The notes under the pieces are model-generated. The model saw nothing but the letters and a program-made list of their open reading frames with translations. It ran no database searches and had not been told where the DNA came from. The position numbers and the translations under genes are program-made. Below, in pieces: positions 28,280 through 36,762 of a stretch of DNA of 64,000 nucleotides; positions within the stretch are counted from its first letter, which is position 1; every line of letters begins with the position of its first letter. Source of the DNA: Oligoflexia bacterium (GTDB lineage: Bacteria; Bdellovibrionota; Bdellovibrionia; Bdellovibrionales; Bdellovibrionaceae); assembly GCA_016861345.1 (NCBI GenBank), contig BOLD01000005.1, positions 62,001 to 126,000 of the forward strand, given 5' to 3'.

Positions 28280-29233
28280 ATGAAAACAAAACTACTTCTC
28301 AATGTGATTTTTGGAATTCTGATATCGCAGTCAGTATATGCTGATAAGATCATGATGACGAAAAATCAGTTTATTCAGATTCCGATTTACGACTCTTATG
28401 AAATATGGGCTGAATCTGAGGTTAAAGAAAAACTACAAAAACAATGTGGTGAATTTAAAAAAATAATGGTGGCCTATGAGGAAATGCCTGAAAGTTCTCA
28501 ACTGAGAGTTTTTACATCTCGCCGGGAGCAGCCTGGTGAATGGCAAAGTTTTTTGGAATCACGTTTTAAGGTTGGTTTTAAAATTAAAAGAGAGGACTTA
28601 AGAGATCTTCTGAATAAGAGAGATAAATCTGCACTTTATGAATATATGAGAGTGACAAAGCCTGACTTACCTTTTGGCACTCAGTTACCCATGAGTGTTG
28701 AGGTGATAGACCCTACGGGTGCGTCCGCCACTGTTGCTGTAACAGATGATAGCTTAAGCTCAAAGGCAAGAAAGCTCGGGTTAAAGTATGGGGGAGTCCT
28801 TGTCGCTCGTGATGGAACCCAGTTTCAGGTGATGATTCATGCTCTTGATCTTGCTTGTGATATGCTTGATGGTAAAGCAAAATTATCTCTTCAGACGAAA
28901 GTTATGGTTCGACCAGAAGTTGTTAACCAAGATCAAATTGGTCAGTTTTACTTTGATCTGTCAAAAATTGTAACAACATCTTTAGCTAAACCATTAACAC
29001 TGAGAAAGAAAATGGGAAGTCTTGGATATTCTATAGGTCAATTATTAGATCAAAATGGACTGAGAGACCAAGAATTGCAAAGTATATTTGTCGGAAATCT
29101 TATGGAATTACTGTTCTCAGATGATGAGCTTCATCTCAGCACTGTCTGGCATGAGACCAGCAGTCATGAGCAGCTCATTCAGTCCCAAAAAACAACTGAC
29201 GGACAAGTAAATCTCACATTGCAGATTCATTAA
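28280..29233 (+). CDS. Exported protein of unknown function
   Basis: This 317-residue protein has a signal peptide (cleavage near SVYAD), a mixed alpha/beta mature region and three cysteines spread through it. No motif or family was recognised. GGAGAG precedes the ATG. It follows the coiled-coil gene by 20 bases and precedes the next gene by 19, which points to one complex or pathway. Confidence 0.78.
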   Translation: MKTKLLLNVIFGILISQSVYADKIMMTKNQFIQIPIYDSYEIWAESEVKEKLQKQCGEFKKIMVAYEEMPESSQLRVFTSRREQPGEWQSFLESRFKVGFKIKREDLRDLLNKRDKSALYEYMRVTKPDLPFGTQLPMSVEVIDPTGASATVAVTDDSLSSKARKLGLKYGGVLVARDGTQFQVMIHALDLACDMLDGKAKLSLQTKVMVRPEVVNQDQIGQFYFDLSKIVTTSLAKPLTLRKKMGSLGYSIGQLLDQNGLRDQELQSIFVGNLMELLFSDDELHLSTVWHETSSHEQLIQSQKTTDGQVNLTLQIH

Positions 29234-29252
29234 TTCTTGGGTGGGGGTGATT

Positions 29253-29693
29253 ATGAAAAAAATTGTTTTCGTTCTTTTAGTTGGGCTCCTGGCTGGAGTT
29301 CTAGTGAAAAGGAATAGTGTTGGTCCAATGATCGCTCATAGTCCATCTGTGCTTGGTCATCAAGTCAATCAAAAGACCAATCCAGGCCTCCAAGTCAATA
29401 TTGATGAAACTAATTTGAAGAAAAATACTGGTCGGGAGGCATTTTCATTTGAGGATCTTGATAGTTTTGAACAAATAGAAAGAGCAATGAGAAATTATTC
29501 CTTAGACGAGATCAAGAACATACTAGCTCAATCTGAATTGCGGGTGAATCAAAATAAGTGGATTGAAAAAGTAAATTCAGGACAGTTGAATGAGAATGAA
29601 ATTTCTTTGTTGGCTTTTGAGCTCAGACAGCAAACTGTAGCCAGAAAAATCATTATTGAAGCCCTTCTTGAAGTGGATGATGATAAGTCATGA
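29253..29693 (+). CDS. Small protein with N-terminal membrane anchor
   Basis: The 146-residue protein starts with a hydrophobic helix (about 4-20) and continues as a mainly helical, charged periplasmic region. The function is unknown. The ATG at 29253 is preferred to the GTG at 29241 because GGGGGTGA lies just upstream. It overlaps the next gene as ATGA, so the two are translationally coupled. Confidence 0.7.
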   Translation: MKKIVFVLLVGLLAGVLVKRNSVGPMIAHSPSVLGHQVNQKTNPGLQVNIDETNLKKNTGREAFSFEDLDSFEQIERAMRNYSLDEIKNILAQSELRVNQNKWIEKVNSGQLNENEISLLAFELRQQTVARKIIIEALLEVDDDKS

Positions 29694-30343
29694 AAATTGG
29701 ATTATTTGTTGGAATAATGACTGTATTGCTTTCTCTTACTGGGTGTTTGACAACCAGTTATGGCACTCGGGTCCGTATGGACGAAAGGGAGGAAGCTAAA
29801 TTAAATGAAGCTTGCAGTCAGATCAGCCAGATAGGTGATATTCAAAGTCTCATTTTTCAATTCAGGTCTGATGTTGAAGAGGTTTTAAGACTTTCTGGAA
29901 GTAATGAACCCACACAGCATTTGGCAAGAATATCAGAACTCAGTGATGAAATAGAATCATTGGTGCTTAGAATTAAATCTTTGATTCGCCAAGAATGGAC
30001 TGATGCTCGCATGAGTTATGCAGTCAAGTGGGTTCTGGGACTTAAAGAGTTCGGAATAATGCCAGATGCTTATCCAATTCATCTTGATTTTAATCAGGTG
30101 AAAGTCAGATCAGTGATTGTGAATGGTCAAGTGCAGGATGAATTAAAATCACAGGTCGTCTCAAGAATTGAAGAGAATAAATTATTTCTTACCTTAAATA
30201 GAAAAGTCAGTGTTCTTGAAGCTTGCACCTTAAGTAGTGCCATGGGTGTGCTCGTGGATGTGAGATATTCGATTAGTGGTATTGATATGAGCCAGGCATC
30301 AGGCGTGGGATATAGAAGCTTTCGATTATTAGTTGGAAAGTAG
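29690..30343 (+). CDS. Lipoprotein of unknown function
   Basis: The 217-residue protein has a lipoprotein signal with lipobox LTGC. The mature part has a helical first half and a beta-rich second half, with two further cysteines. No family is recognised. Outer-membrane anchoring is likely because the residue after the lipidated Cys is Leu, not Asp (a general sorting rule from enterics). It is coupled to the gene before it. Confidence 0.75.
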   Translation: MKIGLFVGIMTVLLSLTGCLTTSYGTRVRMDEREEAKLNEACSQISQIGDIQSLIFQFRSDVEEVLRLSGSNEPTQHLARISELSDEIESLVLRIKSLIRQEWTDARMSYAVKWVLGLKEFGIMPDAYPIHLDFNQVKVRSVIVNGQVQDELKSQVVSRIEENKLFLTLNRKVSVLEACTLSSAMGVLVDVRYSISGIDMSQASGVGYRSFRLLVGK

Positions 30344-30350
30344 GATCATT

Positions 30351-30587
30351 ATGAAAAGGTTTTTATTTTCATTATGTTTATTTCTTGGTGCTTGTGGGAT
30401 GAATTCAAAAACTGAACAGACTCAAGGTGGAAAGGGGCCTAAGGAAGTGATCCATCAGGATGAGGAGATGAGATGTCAGGTTCAATTCAAGGAATCCGAG
30501 TCGCGTCGAGAGATCGGAGCAAAGGCGAATCTGATGAGAATTCAGTGTGGGTTGAGTGAGGAAGAAGTCTTGGCGCTGATTAAATAA
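30351..30587 (+). CDS. Small lipoprotein of unknown function
   Basis: The 78-residue product has a lipobox LGAC at residues 10-13 or so, a polar linker, and two cysteines in the mature part that may pair. It ends the five-gene exported operon. The ATG at 30351 begins a good lipoprotein signal; the earlier TTG would overlap the previous gene. Its stop codon directly abuts the stop of the convergent FecR-like gene. Confidence 0.68.
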   Translation: MKRFLFSLCLFLGACGMNSKTEQTQGGKGPKEVIHQDEEMRCQVQFKESESRREIGAKANLMRIQCGLSEEEVLALIK

Positions 30588-31517
30588 TTAATAGTCGCAA
30601 GGGCCTACAATGGGGGAAAGTTTGCATTTGTTCTGCCCTGGTGTGAGTTCAAAGGGATCTGACCACTGACCGTTGGCAAGGCACCGATATCGTACACATT
30701 TAGCTTTGCTGTTGGTATGACCAACAGCGCAGGTTTTCGCTTTTTTGGGGTTATTTTCACATTTCCATACGCATTGGTTTAATTTGCCGAAGGGGTTGTC
30801 ACAAATTTCATCAGACTTTCGAGGTTTTGCCTTGGCTTTTTTAGGGGCTTCAGGTTTTTTGATCCATGTTGATTTCTCAATTTCATTGAGTTCGATTTCC
30901 GAAAGTCTTTCGACTTTAGAAAGAGTGCCTCGAGCTACCTTTCTGCCTTTGAGAAGAATGTCAAAAGCAAGTTGCCCCCCATCGAATATTCCTTGAAAAA
31001 ACACTCTTTCTCCGGGGCCGACGTAGGCCTCTTGTTCATGTTCTTGACCTCGGAATTTTAGTCCGTTTTTGAAACATAAAACTTCAGCTCGTGCTTTGTC
31101 GCGGTCATAGGATAAAAGAAAATCGGCACTTGGATAGATATCTCTGGTTAAGGGGGTCGCATAGATGCGCTCGCCACTGCCCTGTGTTGCTATACGAGCT
31201 TGGCCGTAATTCAAAATCACAGTGGAAACATCTCCATCTTGATTAATGTTTGGAATTTCCAAGCTTGAATTGTCGAGTAAGATAACCACAGTCTTTGGGT
31301 CTAACTCAATTTGAACCTGAGATTTATTGCCGGTTAAAATGGTTGCACGATCTTTTAGAATTGTGCCTTTGGTGATGGTTAAATTTTCCCCTTCTTTGGT
31401 GATGGACTGAATTTTTCCATTTAACTCTGAAACATAAGGGTACTTGGAAAGTGCATAGGATTGTTGGTTGATGCTGATCGCAAAGAGAAAGGAAACAAGG
31501 CAAAAAATTCGAATCAT
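30588..31517 (-). CDS. Exported FecR-like domain protein with cysteine-rich tail
   Basis: The 309-residue protein has a signal peptide (SYALS), a FecR-type beta domain at about 28-190 (KGTILKDRATILTGNKSQV, LDNSSLEI), a basic Pro/Lys linker and a C-terminal module of about 75 residues with eight cysteines. Exported FecR-domain proteins are not necessarily linked to iron regulation. The start overlaps the glycosyltransferase stop as ATGA, so the two are coupled. Confidence 0.8.
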   Translation of the reverse strand: MIRIFCLVSFLFAISINQQSYALSKYPYVSELNGKIQSITKEGENLTITKGTILKDRATILTGNKSQVQIELDPKTVVILLDNSSLEIPNINQDGDVSTVILNYGQARIATQGSGERIYATPLTRDIYPSADFLLSYDRDKARAEVLCFKNGLKFRGQEHEQEAYVGPGERVFFQGIFDGGQLAFDILLKGRKVARGTLSKVERLSEIELNEIEKSTWIKKPEAPKKAKAKPRKSDEICDNPFGKLNQCVWKCENNPKKAKTCAVGHTNSKAKCVRYRCLANGQWSDPFELTPGQNKCKLSPIVGPCDY

Positions 31518-32293
31518 TTTTGAGACTTCCTTTCTTGATTGGGATTTAATCCCGACTCAAGTTCCCAAACCTTAGCCCAACGAATAAAGACAGAGTAGGC
31601 CGCTCCTATAGCGATTATAAAACCTGGTAAGCCATCAAGAAACCCGAGCTTTAAAAAATAACATTCGATGAATTTAGTCCACGGCTTGAAAATCAGTTTG
31701 AAATAAGAAAATTTCTGGCCCTTTTGAAAGTGGGCATCAGCTTGCAGGCCAGAATATCGGTTGTTGGTTTGAACATGGTCTGAAATCTGGCGGAAAACAT
31801 AGTGGTGCATGGGTTTCTTTAATTTATCAATTTTATGGGCGATGACTTTTTCATGGATAGGTGCAGAGTCCCAATTTGAATGAATTCGATTAAAAAGCCG
31901 TAATTGATAGTCAGGATACCATCCCCCATGAAGGATCCAACGACCTAGATATTTTGATTTGCGGGGTATAAGGTACCCAGTTTCAGGATCAAGGTTTTTG
32001 AATTGAGTTTGGATTTCATCAGAAAGTTCAGGACTAAGTTCCTCATCCGCGTCTAGGTTGATGATCCAATCGTATTGGGCTTGGCTAACACCAAAGGCTT
32101 TTTGGGGGCCAAACCCCCTCCATTTTTCTTGGATGACCCTGGCGCCTAATTTTTCAGCTAACTCTGCTGTTCGGTCCTGGCTTCCGCTGTCAATAACCAC
32201 AATGTCCGAGGCCCAGGGGACGGAACGGAGGCATCTTTCGATATTACGCTCCTCATTAAGAGTGATCACAACTAGGCTGACGGGTAATTTCAT
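31514..32293 (-). CDS. Family 2 glycosyltransferase (WaaE/KdtX-like)
   Basis: The 259-residue protein has the GT-A start PVSLVVITLNEERNI, DIVVIDSGSQDRT and the metal-binding NLDADEE, then RKSKYLGRWILHGGWYPDYQ and RLFNR, characteristic of the WaaE-like group that adds sugars to the lipopolysaccharide core. A hydrophobic segment lies near the C-terminus. The ATG at 32293 is used; a TTG two codons earlier is possible. The acceptor is inferred from family only. Confidence 0.88.
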   Translation of the reverse strand: MKLPVSLVVITLNEERNIERCLRSVPWASDIVVIDSGSQDRTAELAEKLGARVIQEKWRGFGPQKAFGVSQAQYDWIINLDADEELSPELSDEIQTQFKNLDPETGYLIPRKSKYLGRWILHGGWYPDYQLRLFNRIHSNWDSAPIHEKVIAHKIDKLKKPMHHYVFRQISDHVQTNNRYSGLQADAHFQKGQKFSYFKLIFKPWTKFIECYFLKLGFLDGLPGFIIAIGAAYSVFIRWAKVWELESGLNPNQERKSQK

Positions 32294-32370
32294 ATACAAT
32301 ACGATGCACCTAGAGTCTTCGACTTGTCAAATGACCTGAGGCTTTTTACACTTTTCAGACGAGGTGACCC

Positions 32371-33003
32371 ATGAAATGTTTCAGTTTTGCTTTATCCCTT
32401 CTTGTGATGTTGGGAACATCTGTCTCTCAGGCTTATTTCACCACTGCCGAAAGTGGCGAAATTCAACCCAAAGGAATTCACAAAGTTGGATTTCTGCCCC
32501 AGCTAAAAATCAGCAACGGTGGTGGAATGAATTTTACTGGTTTCTTTGATACGGCTTTAAATGATGAAAGTTCAGTGCGCGTTCACTTGGGCACTGGGGA
32601 TACTGATTTTTATACAGGTCTTTCATACAAATGGATTCCTATCCCTGATTTTGAAAAGCAACCTGCTTTAGGTTTTAAATTTGAAGGAATCTATGGTCGA
32701 GAAGGGAGCGAGAATCTCACCGCGCTGAGAGTGCATCCTTTGATTTCTAAGGTGATGAATACTGATGTGGGAACTTTTGTTCCCTATGGGTCTCTGCCTT
32801 TGAGCTTGGTGAACACAAAATCAAGCTCTGATACGACTGTGCAGATTGTGGTTGGTACAGAGTATAAGACAGAAGATTATCCCAATTTTGGATTTGGCGG
32901 TGAGTTTTGTCTGAATGGTTCAAAGGCATTTTCGTATATTGCCGGTTTTGTAACTTATCAGTTCGAGGACTCCAAAGGATTTCAGTTTAAACGCAGAAAG
33001 TAG
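32371..33003 (+). CDS. Exported beta-barrel-like protein of unknown function
   Basis: The 210-residue protein has a signal peptide (cleavage near SQAYF) and a mature part of alternating polar and aromatic residues with Gly-rich turns, as in small outer-membrane barrels; the last residues are basic, without the usual terminal Phe. No family is recognised. It lies 7 bases before mreB and may share its transcript. Confidence 0.72.
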   Translation: MKCFSFALSLLVMLGTSVSQAYFTTAESGEIQPKGIHKVGFLPQLKISNGGGMNFTGFFDTALNDESSVRVHLGTGDTDFYTGLSYKWIPIPDFEKQPALGFKFEGIYGREGSENLTALRVHPLISKVMNTDVGTFVPYGSLPLSLVNTKSSSDTTVQIVVGTEYKTEDYPNFGFGGEFCLNGSKAFSYIAGFVTYQFEDSKGFQFKRRK

Positions 33004-33010
33004 GATAGCT

Positions 33011-34051
33011 ATGTTTTCATTCTTCAAGGCAGAAGAACCATCAGGTGCTGATATATATGTAGATCTCGGAACGGCGAATACCTTGATTGCAGCAAGAGGT
33101 AAGGGCGTTATTATTAATGAACCAACAGTTATTGCTTACAACGAAGTGAGCCCCGGAAAAAGAAAAGTTGTTGCTGTTGGGCAAGAAGCTAAGGATACCG
33201 TGGCGAGAACTCCTGGGAGCATTATGGCCTATCGGCCACTGAAAGATGGAGTTATTGCAGATTTTGAAACAACAGAAACAATGCTTCGTTTTTTTATGAA
33301 TCAGCCAGGAATGAAATCGTTCTGGAGGAAGCCACGTATTGTCATATCGTTACCTTATGGAGTCACTGATGTTGAGAAAAGAGCTGCCATCGATGCTGGT
33401 AAGAGTGCCGGGGCTAAAGATGTTATATTAGTGGATGAGCCCATGTGCGCAGCTCTTGGCGCAGGTTTGCCCATTAAAGATCCCAAAGGCAGCATGATTA
33501 TTGATATTGGCGGAGGAACCACCGAGGTCGCCGTCATTGCTCTGGCAGATATTGTGTACTGTCAGGCTGTTCGAGTCGGGGGACATCGGCTGGATCAGGC
33601 TATTGTTGACTACATGAAAAAGAAAAAAAACCTGATTATTAGTGAGTTCGTTGCAGAAGAATTAAAAGTTGCCATCGGGACAGCTTGTCCGAAAAAAGAT
33701 ATCAAATCGATGAATGTGACAGGAAGAGATGTCGATTCCGGTTTAAATCGAACTATTGAGATCACATCAGAAGATATCGGAAATGCAATGGATGATAGTA
33801 TTAAAGAAATTATTAATGCCATTCATGCAGCTCTTGAGAAAACTCCACCTGAGTTAGTTTCAGATATTATTGAAGAGGGGATTGTGCTTGCAGGCGGAGG
33901 AGCTCTTATTCGTGATTTGGATATTCGATTAGAGAATGAAATTCGACTTCCGGTGAGAATTGCAGAAAGTCCGCTTTTAGCAATTGCCCGGGGTGGAGAG
34001 AAGGCGCTGTCCGATCCTGATCTTTTAGAGAAGATTCGTCTTGAAGTCTAA
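33011..34051 (+). CDS. mreB: Rod-shape actin homologue MreB
   Basis: The 346-residue actin-family protein has phosphate 1 motif YVDLGTANTLI, phosphate 2 motif IIDIGGGTTEVAVI and adenosine motif GIVLAGGGALI. It forms membrane-bound filaments that direct lateral wall synthesis. AGGA precedes the ATG. No mreC or mreD follows, so this may be a second copy; Bdellovibrio is known to have two mreB genes. The downstream CinA-domain gene begins inside its last codons. Confidence 0.96.
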   Translation: MFSFFKAEEPSGADIYVDLGTANTLIAARGKGVIINEPTVIAYNEVSPGKRKVVAVGQEAKDTVARTPGSIMAYRPLKDGVIADFETTETMLRFFMNQPGMKSFWRKPRIVISLPYGVTDVEKRAAIDAGKSAGAKDVILVDEPMCAALGAGLPIKDPKGSMIIDIGGGTTEVAVIALADIVYCQAVRVGGHRLDQAIVDYMKKKKNLIISEFVAEELKVAIGTACPKKDIKSMNVTGRDVDSGLNRTIEITSEDIGNAMDDSIKEIINAIHAALEKTPPELVSDIIEEGIVLAGGGALIRDLDIRLENEIRLPVRIAESPLLAIARGGEKALSDPDLLEKIRLEV

Positions 34052-34820
34052 AAAAGCCTCAGTCCTTGCCATAGGAACGGAAATTACGACAGGTCAGATC
34101 GTGAATAAGAATTCTTCGTGGATATCTCGGCAACTGAGAAAGTATAACGTGCTGACAGATATTCATCTCACAGTTCCTGATGATCGTGATCTGATCCAGT
34201 GGGCTTTGAATCAGGTTCAAGTAAAATCAGATTGGATTTTTGTCACAGGCGGTCTTGGTCCAACAAGTGATGATTTGACTCGCGAAATGATTAGTCTCTG
34301 GGCAAAAAGGCAGCCTGTTTGGGATGAGGAAAGCTGGCTTCAATTGCGCGACAGATTGAGGTCGCGAGGGCGAGAAGTCAAAGATATACATAAATCCCAA
34401 TGTTATTTCCCTGAGGGGGCACGAATACTTAAAAATGCCCAAGGTACTGCTCATGGATTTCATTTGAGTGTCTATAATAAGGAAGTATTTATTTTTCCGG
34501 GTCCCCCCAATGAACTAGAGTCTTGTTGGCAAAATGATATGGAGACTTGGCTGTTGAAGGAAACAAAGGGTTTGCCTCAATATTTAACTTACAGTTGGGA
34601 TACACAAGGAGTAGGAGAATCTGACGTCGCATTAATGGTTATGTCCGTGTTACCCAAAGAGCATCATGTTGAAGTGGGTTACAGGGTTCATCCGCCTTAT
34701 GTTGAAGTTAAATTGTCTTATTATGAGCGGTACAAAGACGAGGGAGATTTGATTTATCAAAAGATGGATCAAGTGCTCTCATCAATTACTGTTCGCCGTG
34801 CTATTTGGCCGAAGGAATAA
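34041..34820 (+). CDS. CinA N-terminal (MoCF-type) domain protein
   Basis: The 259-residue protein has the MoCF/CinA fold: SVLAIGTEITTGQIVNKNSS, FVTGGLGPTSDDLTREM and IFPGPPNE. The C-terminal NMN deamidase domain of full CinA is absent, so it is a CinA-N-only member (possible ADP-ribose or NAD-metabolite pyrophosphatase). The start is TTG at 34041, inside mreB, with an 11-base overlap. Its last 20 bases overlap the convergent PAS kinase. Confidence 0.87.
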   Translation: MKSKKASVLAIGTEITTGQIVNKNSSWISRQLRKYNVLTDIHLTVPDDRDLIQWALNQVQVKSDWIFVTGGLGPTSDDLTREMISLWAKRQPVWDEESWLQLRDRLRSRGREVKDIHKSQCYFPEGARILKNAQGTAHGFHLSVYNKEVFIFPGPPNELESCWQNDMETWLLKETKGLPQYLTYSWDTQGVGESDVALMVMSVLPKEHHVEVGYRVHPPYVEVKLSYYERYKDEGDLIYQKMDQVLSSITVRRAIWPKE

Positions 34821-35886
34821 GAATTTCAAAAAGAGTTCCGACATGGGGTTCACTACTGACTTTGATTGTTCCCTTCATCTCTTGAATAATTTTGTGAGCA
34901 ATCGTGAGGCCAAGGCCTCGACCAACTCTGTTGACATTAAACTTGTAAAAAGGATTAAATATTTTATCTAATGTTTCCTGGCTCATACCAACGCCAGTAT
35001 CACGAACACTGATTTTGACCTGACTGTTTGGTGAGAGTTCAGTTTTAATTTCAAGATGATTGGATTTGTATTTGAGTTTATCCATGGATTCTGCTGCGTT
35101 CATGATAATATTGAGTAGGACTTGGCCAAGTTTAACCTCATCTCCCAGGACTTTTGGGATTTCTCCGTACGATTTTGTTAAAGGGGCTTTGACTTTAATC
35201 ACATTCCAGAGAACTGAGATTGTAGAATCAATGACTTGATGTATATCAATGAGAGCTGCAGTTGTGGTCGGTTCTTGTGAAAGAAAAGTGAGATCTTTTA
35301 CGATTGTTTTAGCTCTCAAAAGGCTTTCCTGACTTGATGCAATTAATGTCTGTATGATTTCAAATTGTTTAGGGTCGAGATTTTTTTCTTTACCTAGGAA
35401 GTCTAAGATAATTTCAAGTGAAGCGGACATGACAGCAAGTGGATTGTTGATTTCGTGTGCAACTCCAGAAGCTAAATGTCCAAGTGAGGTCAGTCGGTCA
35501 TTTTGAATCAACGTCATCTCAAGTTCTTTTTTTGCAGTTATGTTTTGTCCTACTCCAATAAAATGAGTGATTTCGTTATTTTTACTTTTTACAGGGTTGA
35601 TTGTAAGTTCGAGGACAAATGGCACTCCAGATTGCGTTTTATTGTGCATTTCTCCGCGCCAGGTGGATCCCCCTAAGATGGTGTCCCAGAGAGCCTTGTA
35701 AAAGGTTTTATCGTGCAAACCGGAGGCAAAAATCTTGGGGTTTTTACCTATTAACTCTTCATGCGGAAGGCCTACGGTTTTACTGTAGGCGGGGTTACAC
35801 CAAAGAATTTGCCCAAGTGTGTCTGTGATGACGATTGTATTTTCAGTAATTTCAATAGCTTGTAGTAATAGATCTTGTGTCACCAT
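34801..35886 (-). CDS. Cytoplasmic PAS-histidine kinase
   Basis: The 361-residue protein lacks membrane segments. A PAS domain (about 5-120) ends in GVGQNITAKKELE. The HisKA box is HLASGVAHEINNPLAV, and the ATPase domain has NIIMNAAESM, DTGVGMS and GRGLGLTIAHKI. It should sense an internal signal and phosphorylate an unlinked regulator. No partner is adjacent. Its 3' end overlaps the CinA-domain gene by 20 bases on the other strand. Confidence 0.92.
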   Translation of the reverse strand: MVTQDLLLQAIEITENTIVITDTLGQILWCNPAYSKTVGLPHEELIGKNPKIFASGLHDKTFYKALWDTILGGSTWRGEMHNKTQSGVPFVLELTINPVKSKNNEITHFIGVGQNITAKKELEMTLIQNDRLTSLGHLASGVAHEINNPLAVMSASLEIILDFLGKEKNLDPKQFEIIQTLIASSQESLLRAKTIVKDLTFLSQEPTTTAALIDIHQVIDSTISVLWNVIKVKAPLTKSYGEIPKVLGDEVKLGQVLLNIIMNAAESMDKLKYKSNHLEIKTELSPNSQVKISVRDTGVGMSQETLDKIFNPFYKFNVNRVGRGLGLTIAHKIIQEMKGTIKVSSEPHVGTLFEILIPSAK

Positions 35887-35957
35887 GGTGAGAAGATCAT
35901 AGCATGGTCAGCAGGTGTGGATAAGTTGTGATAAAAAAACAAGATAAAACTGGTCCA

Positions 35958-35986
35958 TTGACAGAAGGTAAGGTGGCCAATTAAAG
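35958..35986 (+). promoter_or_regulatory. Candidate promoter of the riboswitch-nuclease unit
   Basis: TTGACA at 35958-35963 is a perfect -35 element. The -10 at 17 bases spacing (TTAAAG) is poor. A start near 35993 would place the aptamer about 13 bases into the transcript. Sequence match only. Confidence 0.33.
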
Positions 35987-36005
35987 CATGAATAAGGGTT
36001 AGAAG

Positions 36006-36074
36006 GTTCTAGGTATAAGCCGGTAATAGGATCGGCGTTTCTACCAGCCACCGTAATGGCTGACTATTTGGAGC
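36006..36074 (+). promoter_or_regulatory. Purine (guanine-class) riboswitch aptamer
   Basis: The core matches the purine aptamer (Rfam Purine type, xpt model). P1 pairs 36006-36015 with 36065-36074 (10 pairs, several G-U). J1/2 is UAA at 36016-36018. P2 is GCCGGU/AUCGGC (36019-36024, 36031-36036), with GG at 36029-36030 in L2. J2/3 is TTTCTAC at 36038-36044. P3 is AGCCA/TGGCT (36046-36050, 36057-36061), with CC at 36051-36052 in L3 to pair with L2. J3/1 is GACTAT; C36064 equals C74 of xpt, which selects guanine or hypoxanthine over adenine. The P1 3' strand contains GGAG (36070-36073), the ribosome-binding site of the ATG at 36080, so ligand binding should block translation. L2 and L3 are each one base shorter than in xpt. 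Confidence 0.92.
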
Positions 36075-36079
36075 AATTG

Positions 36080-36589
36080 ATGAAAAGTCATTTTTTAATT
36101 TTCGGTCTTCTTGTTCTTATACAATTCGTGACTCAAATTTCATTTGCAAGAATGGCTGGTGGTTATGGCGATCAATACCCACTCGGGCCAAATCCGCAGA
36201 CAACCCCAGGAGTACTTTGCAATCGCCCGGATGGTTTCCGATACGCTGAGAAGATAAAATATTGTAATCGCAATGTCGATCCTGAGTTAAAGCGAGAAAT
36301 TATTGTGACCTATGATCGACAGTTCGGTTTTACTATCGAGAGAATGGATCGTCGAAAATTTAAAATTGACCATTTTATTCCTCTATGTGTGGGTGGAGGA
36401 AATGATCGTGAAAACCTTTGGCCACAACATGAAAGTATATACAAAGTTACTGATCCACTTGAAGCTTTGATATGTGAGAAAATGGCGCAAGGAAGATTAA
36501 GGCAAGAGATCGCAGTCCAGATGATCAGAGCAGCCAAGAGTGATTTAAAGTTAGTTCCTGAAGTTACTCGTCGAGTGCGCGCACTTTAG
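36080..36589 (+). CDS. Secreted HNH nuclease under riboswitch control
   Basis: The 169-residue protein has a signal peptide (hydrophobic 5-18, ISFAR) and an HNH nuclease core at about 95-118: KIDHFIPLCVGG, Asp97-His98, Asn108 and Asn112 in NDRENLWPQ. Two cysteines (47, 62) may pair. It probably degrades DNA or RNA outside the cytoplasm. The start at 36080 has GGAG 6 bases upstream; an ATG at 36056 in the same frame lies inside the aptamer's P3 and is rejected. The guanine riboswitch in its leader is the only clear regulation. A second secreted nuclease gene lies at 42747-43685. Confidence 0.88.
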   Translation: MKSHFLIFGLLVLIQFVTQISFARMAGGYGDQYPLGPNPQTTPGVLCNRPDGFRYAEKIKYCNRNVDPELKREIIVTYDRQFGFTIERMDRRKFKIDHFIPLCVGGGNDRENLWPQHESIYKVTDPLEALICEKMAQGRLRQEIAVQMIRAAKSDLKLVPEVTRRVRAL

Positions 36590-36762
36590 TTTTCTCAAAA
36601 TTAAAATACTGAGAGAGAATCATCTCTAGGGTTGAGATAGAAAAAAGAAAATTTGCAAACACTGATTCTGTAAGCAGTGCCGTCAATACTAAATTATTCT
36701 TTGACACTGAAGTTGGGCATCATGGTTAAATTTCATATCAATACACATGGTGGGGGATTGAT

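Noticed and set aside
36614-36627. AGAGA-N4-TCTCT repeat after the riboswitch nuclease
   Set aside because: Short stem and no T-tract, so not called as a terminator.
36701-36731. TTGACA with a TTAAAT as a norB promoter
   Set aside because: The spacing (19) and -10 match are poor; not listed as a feature.
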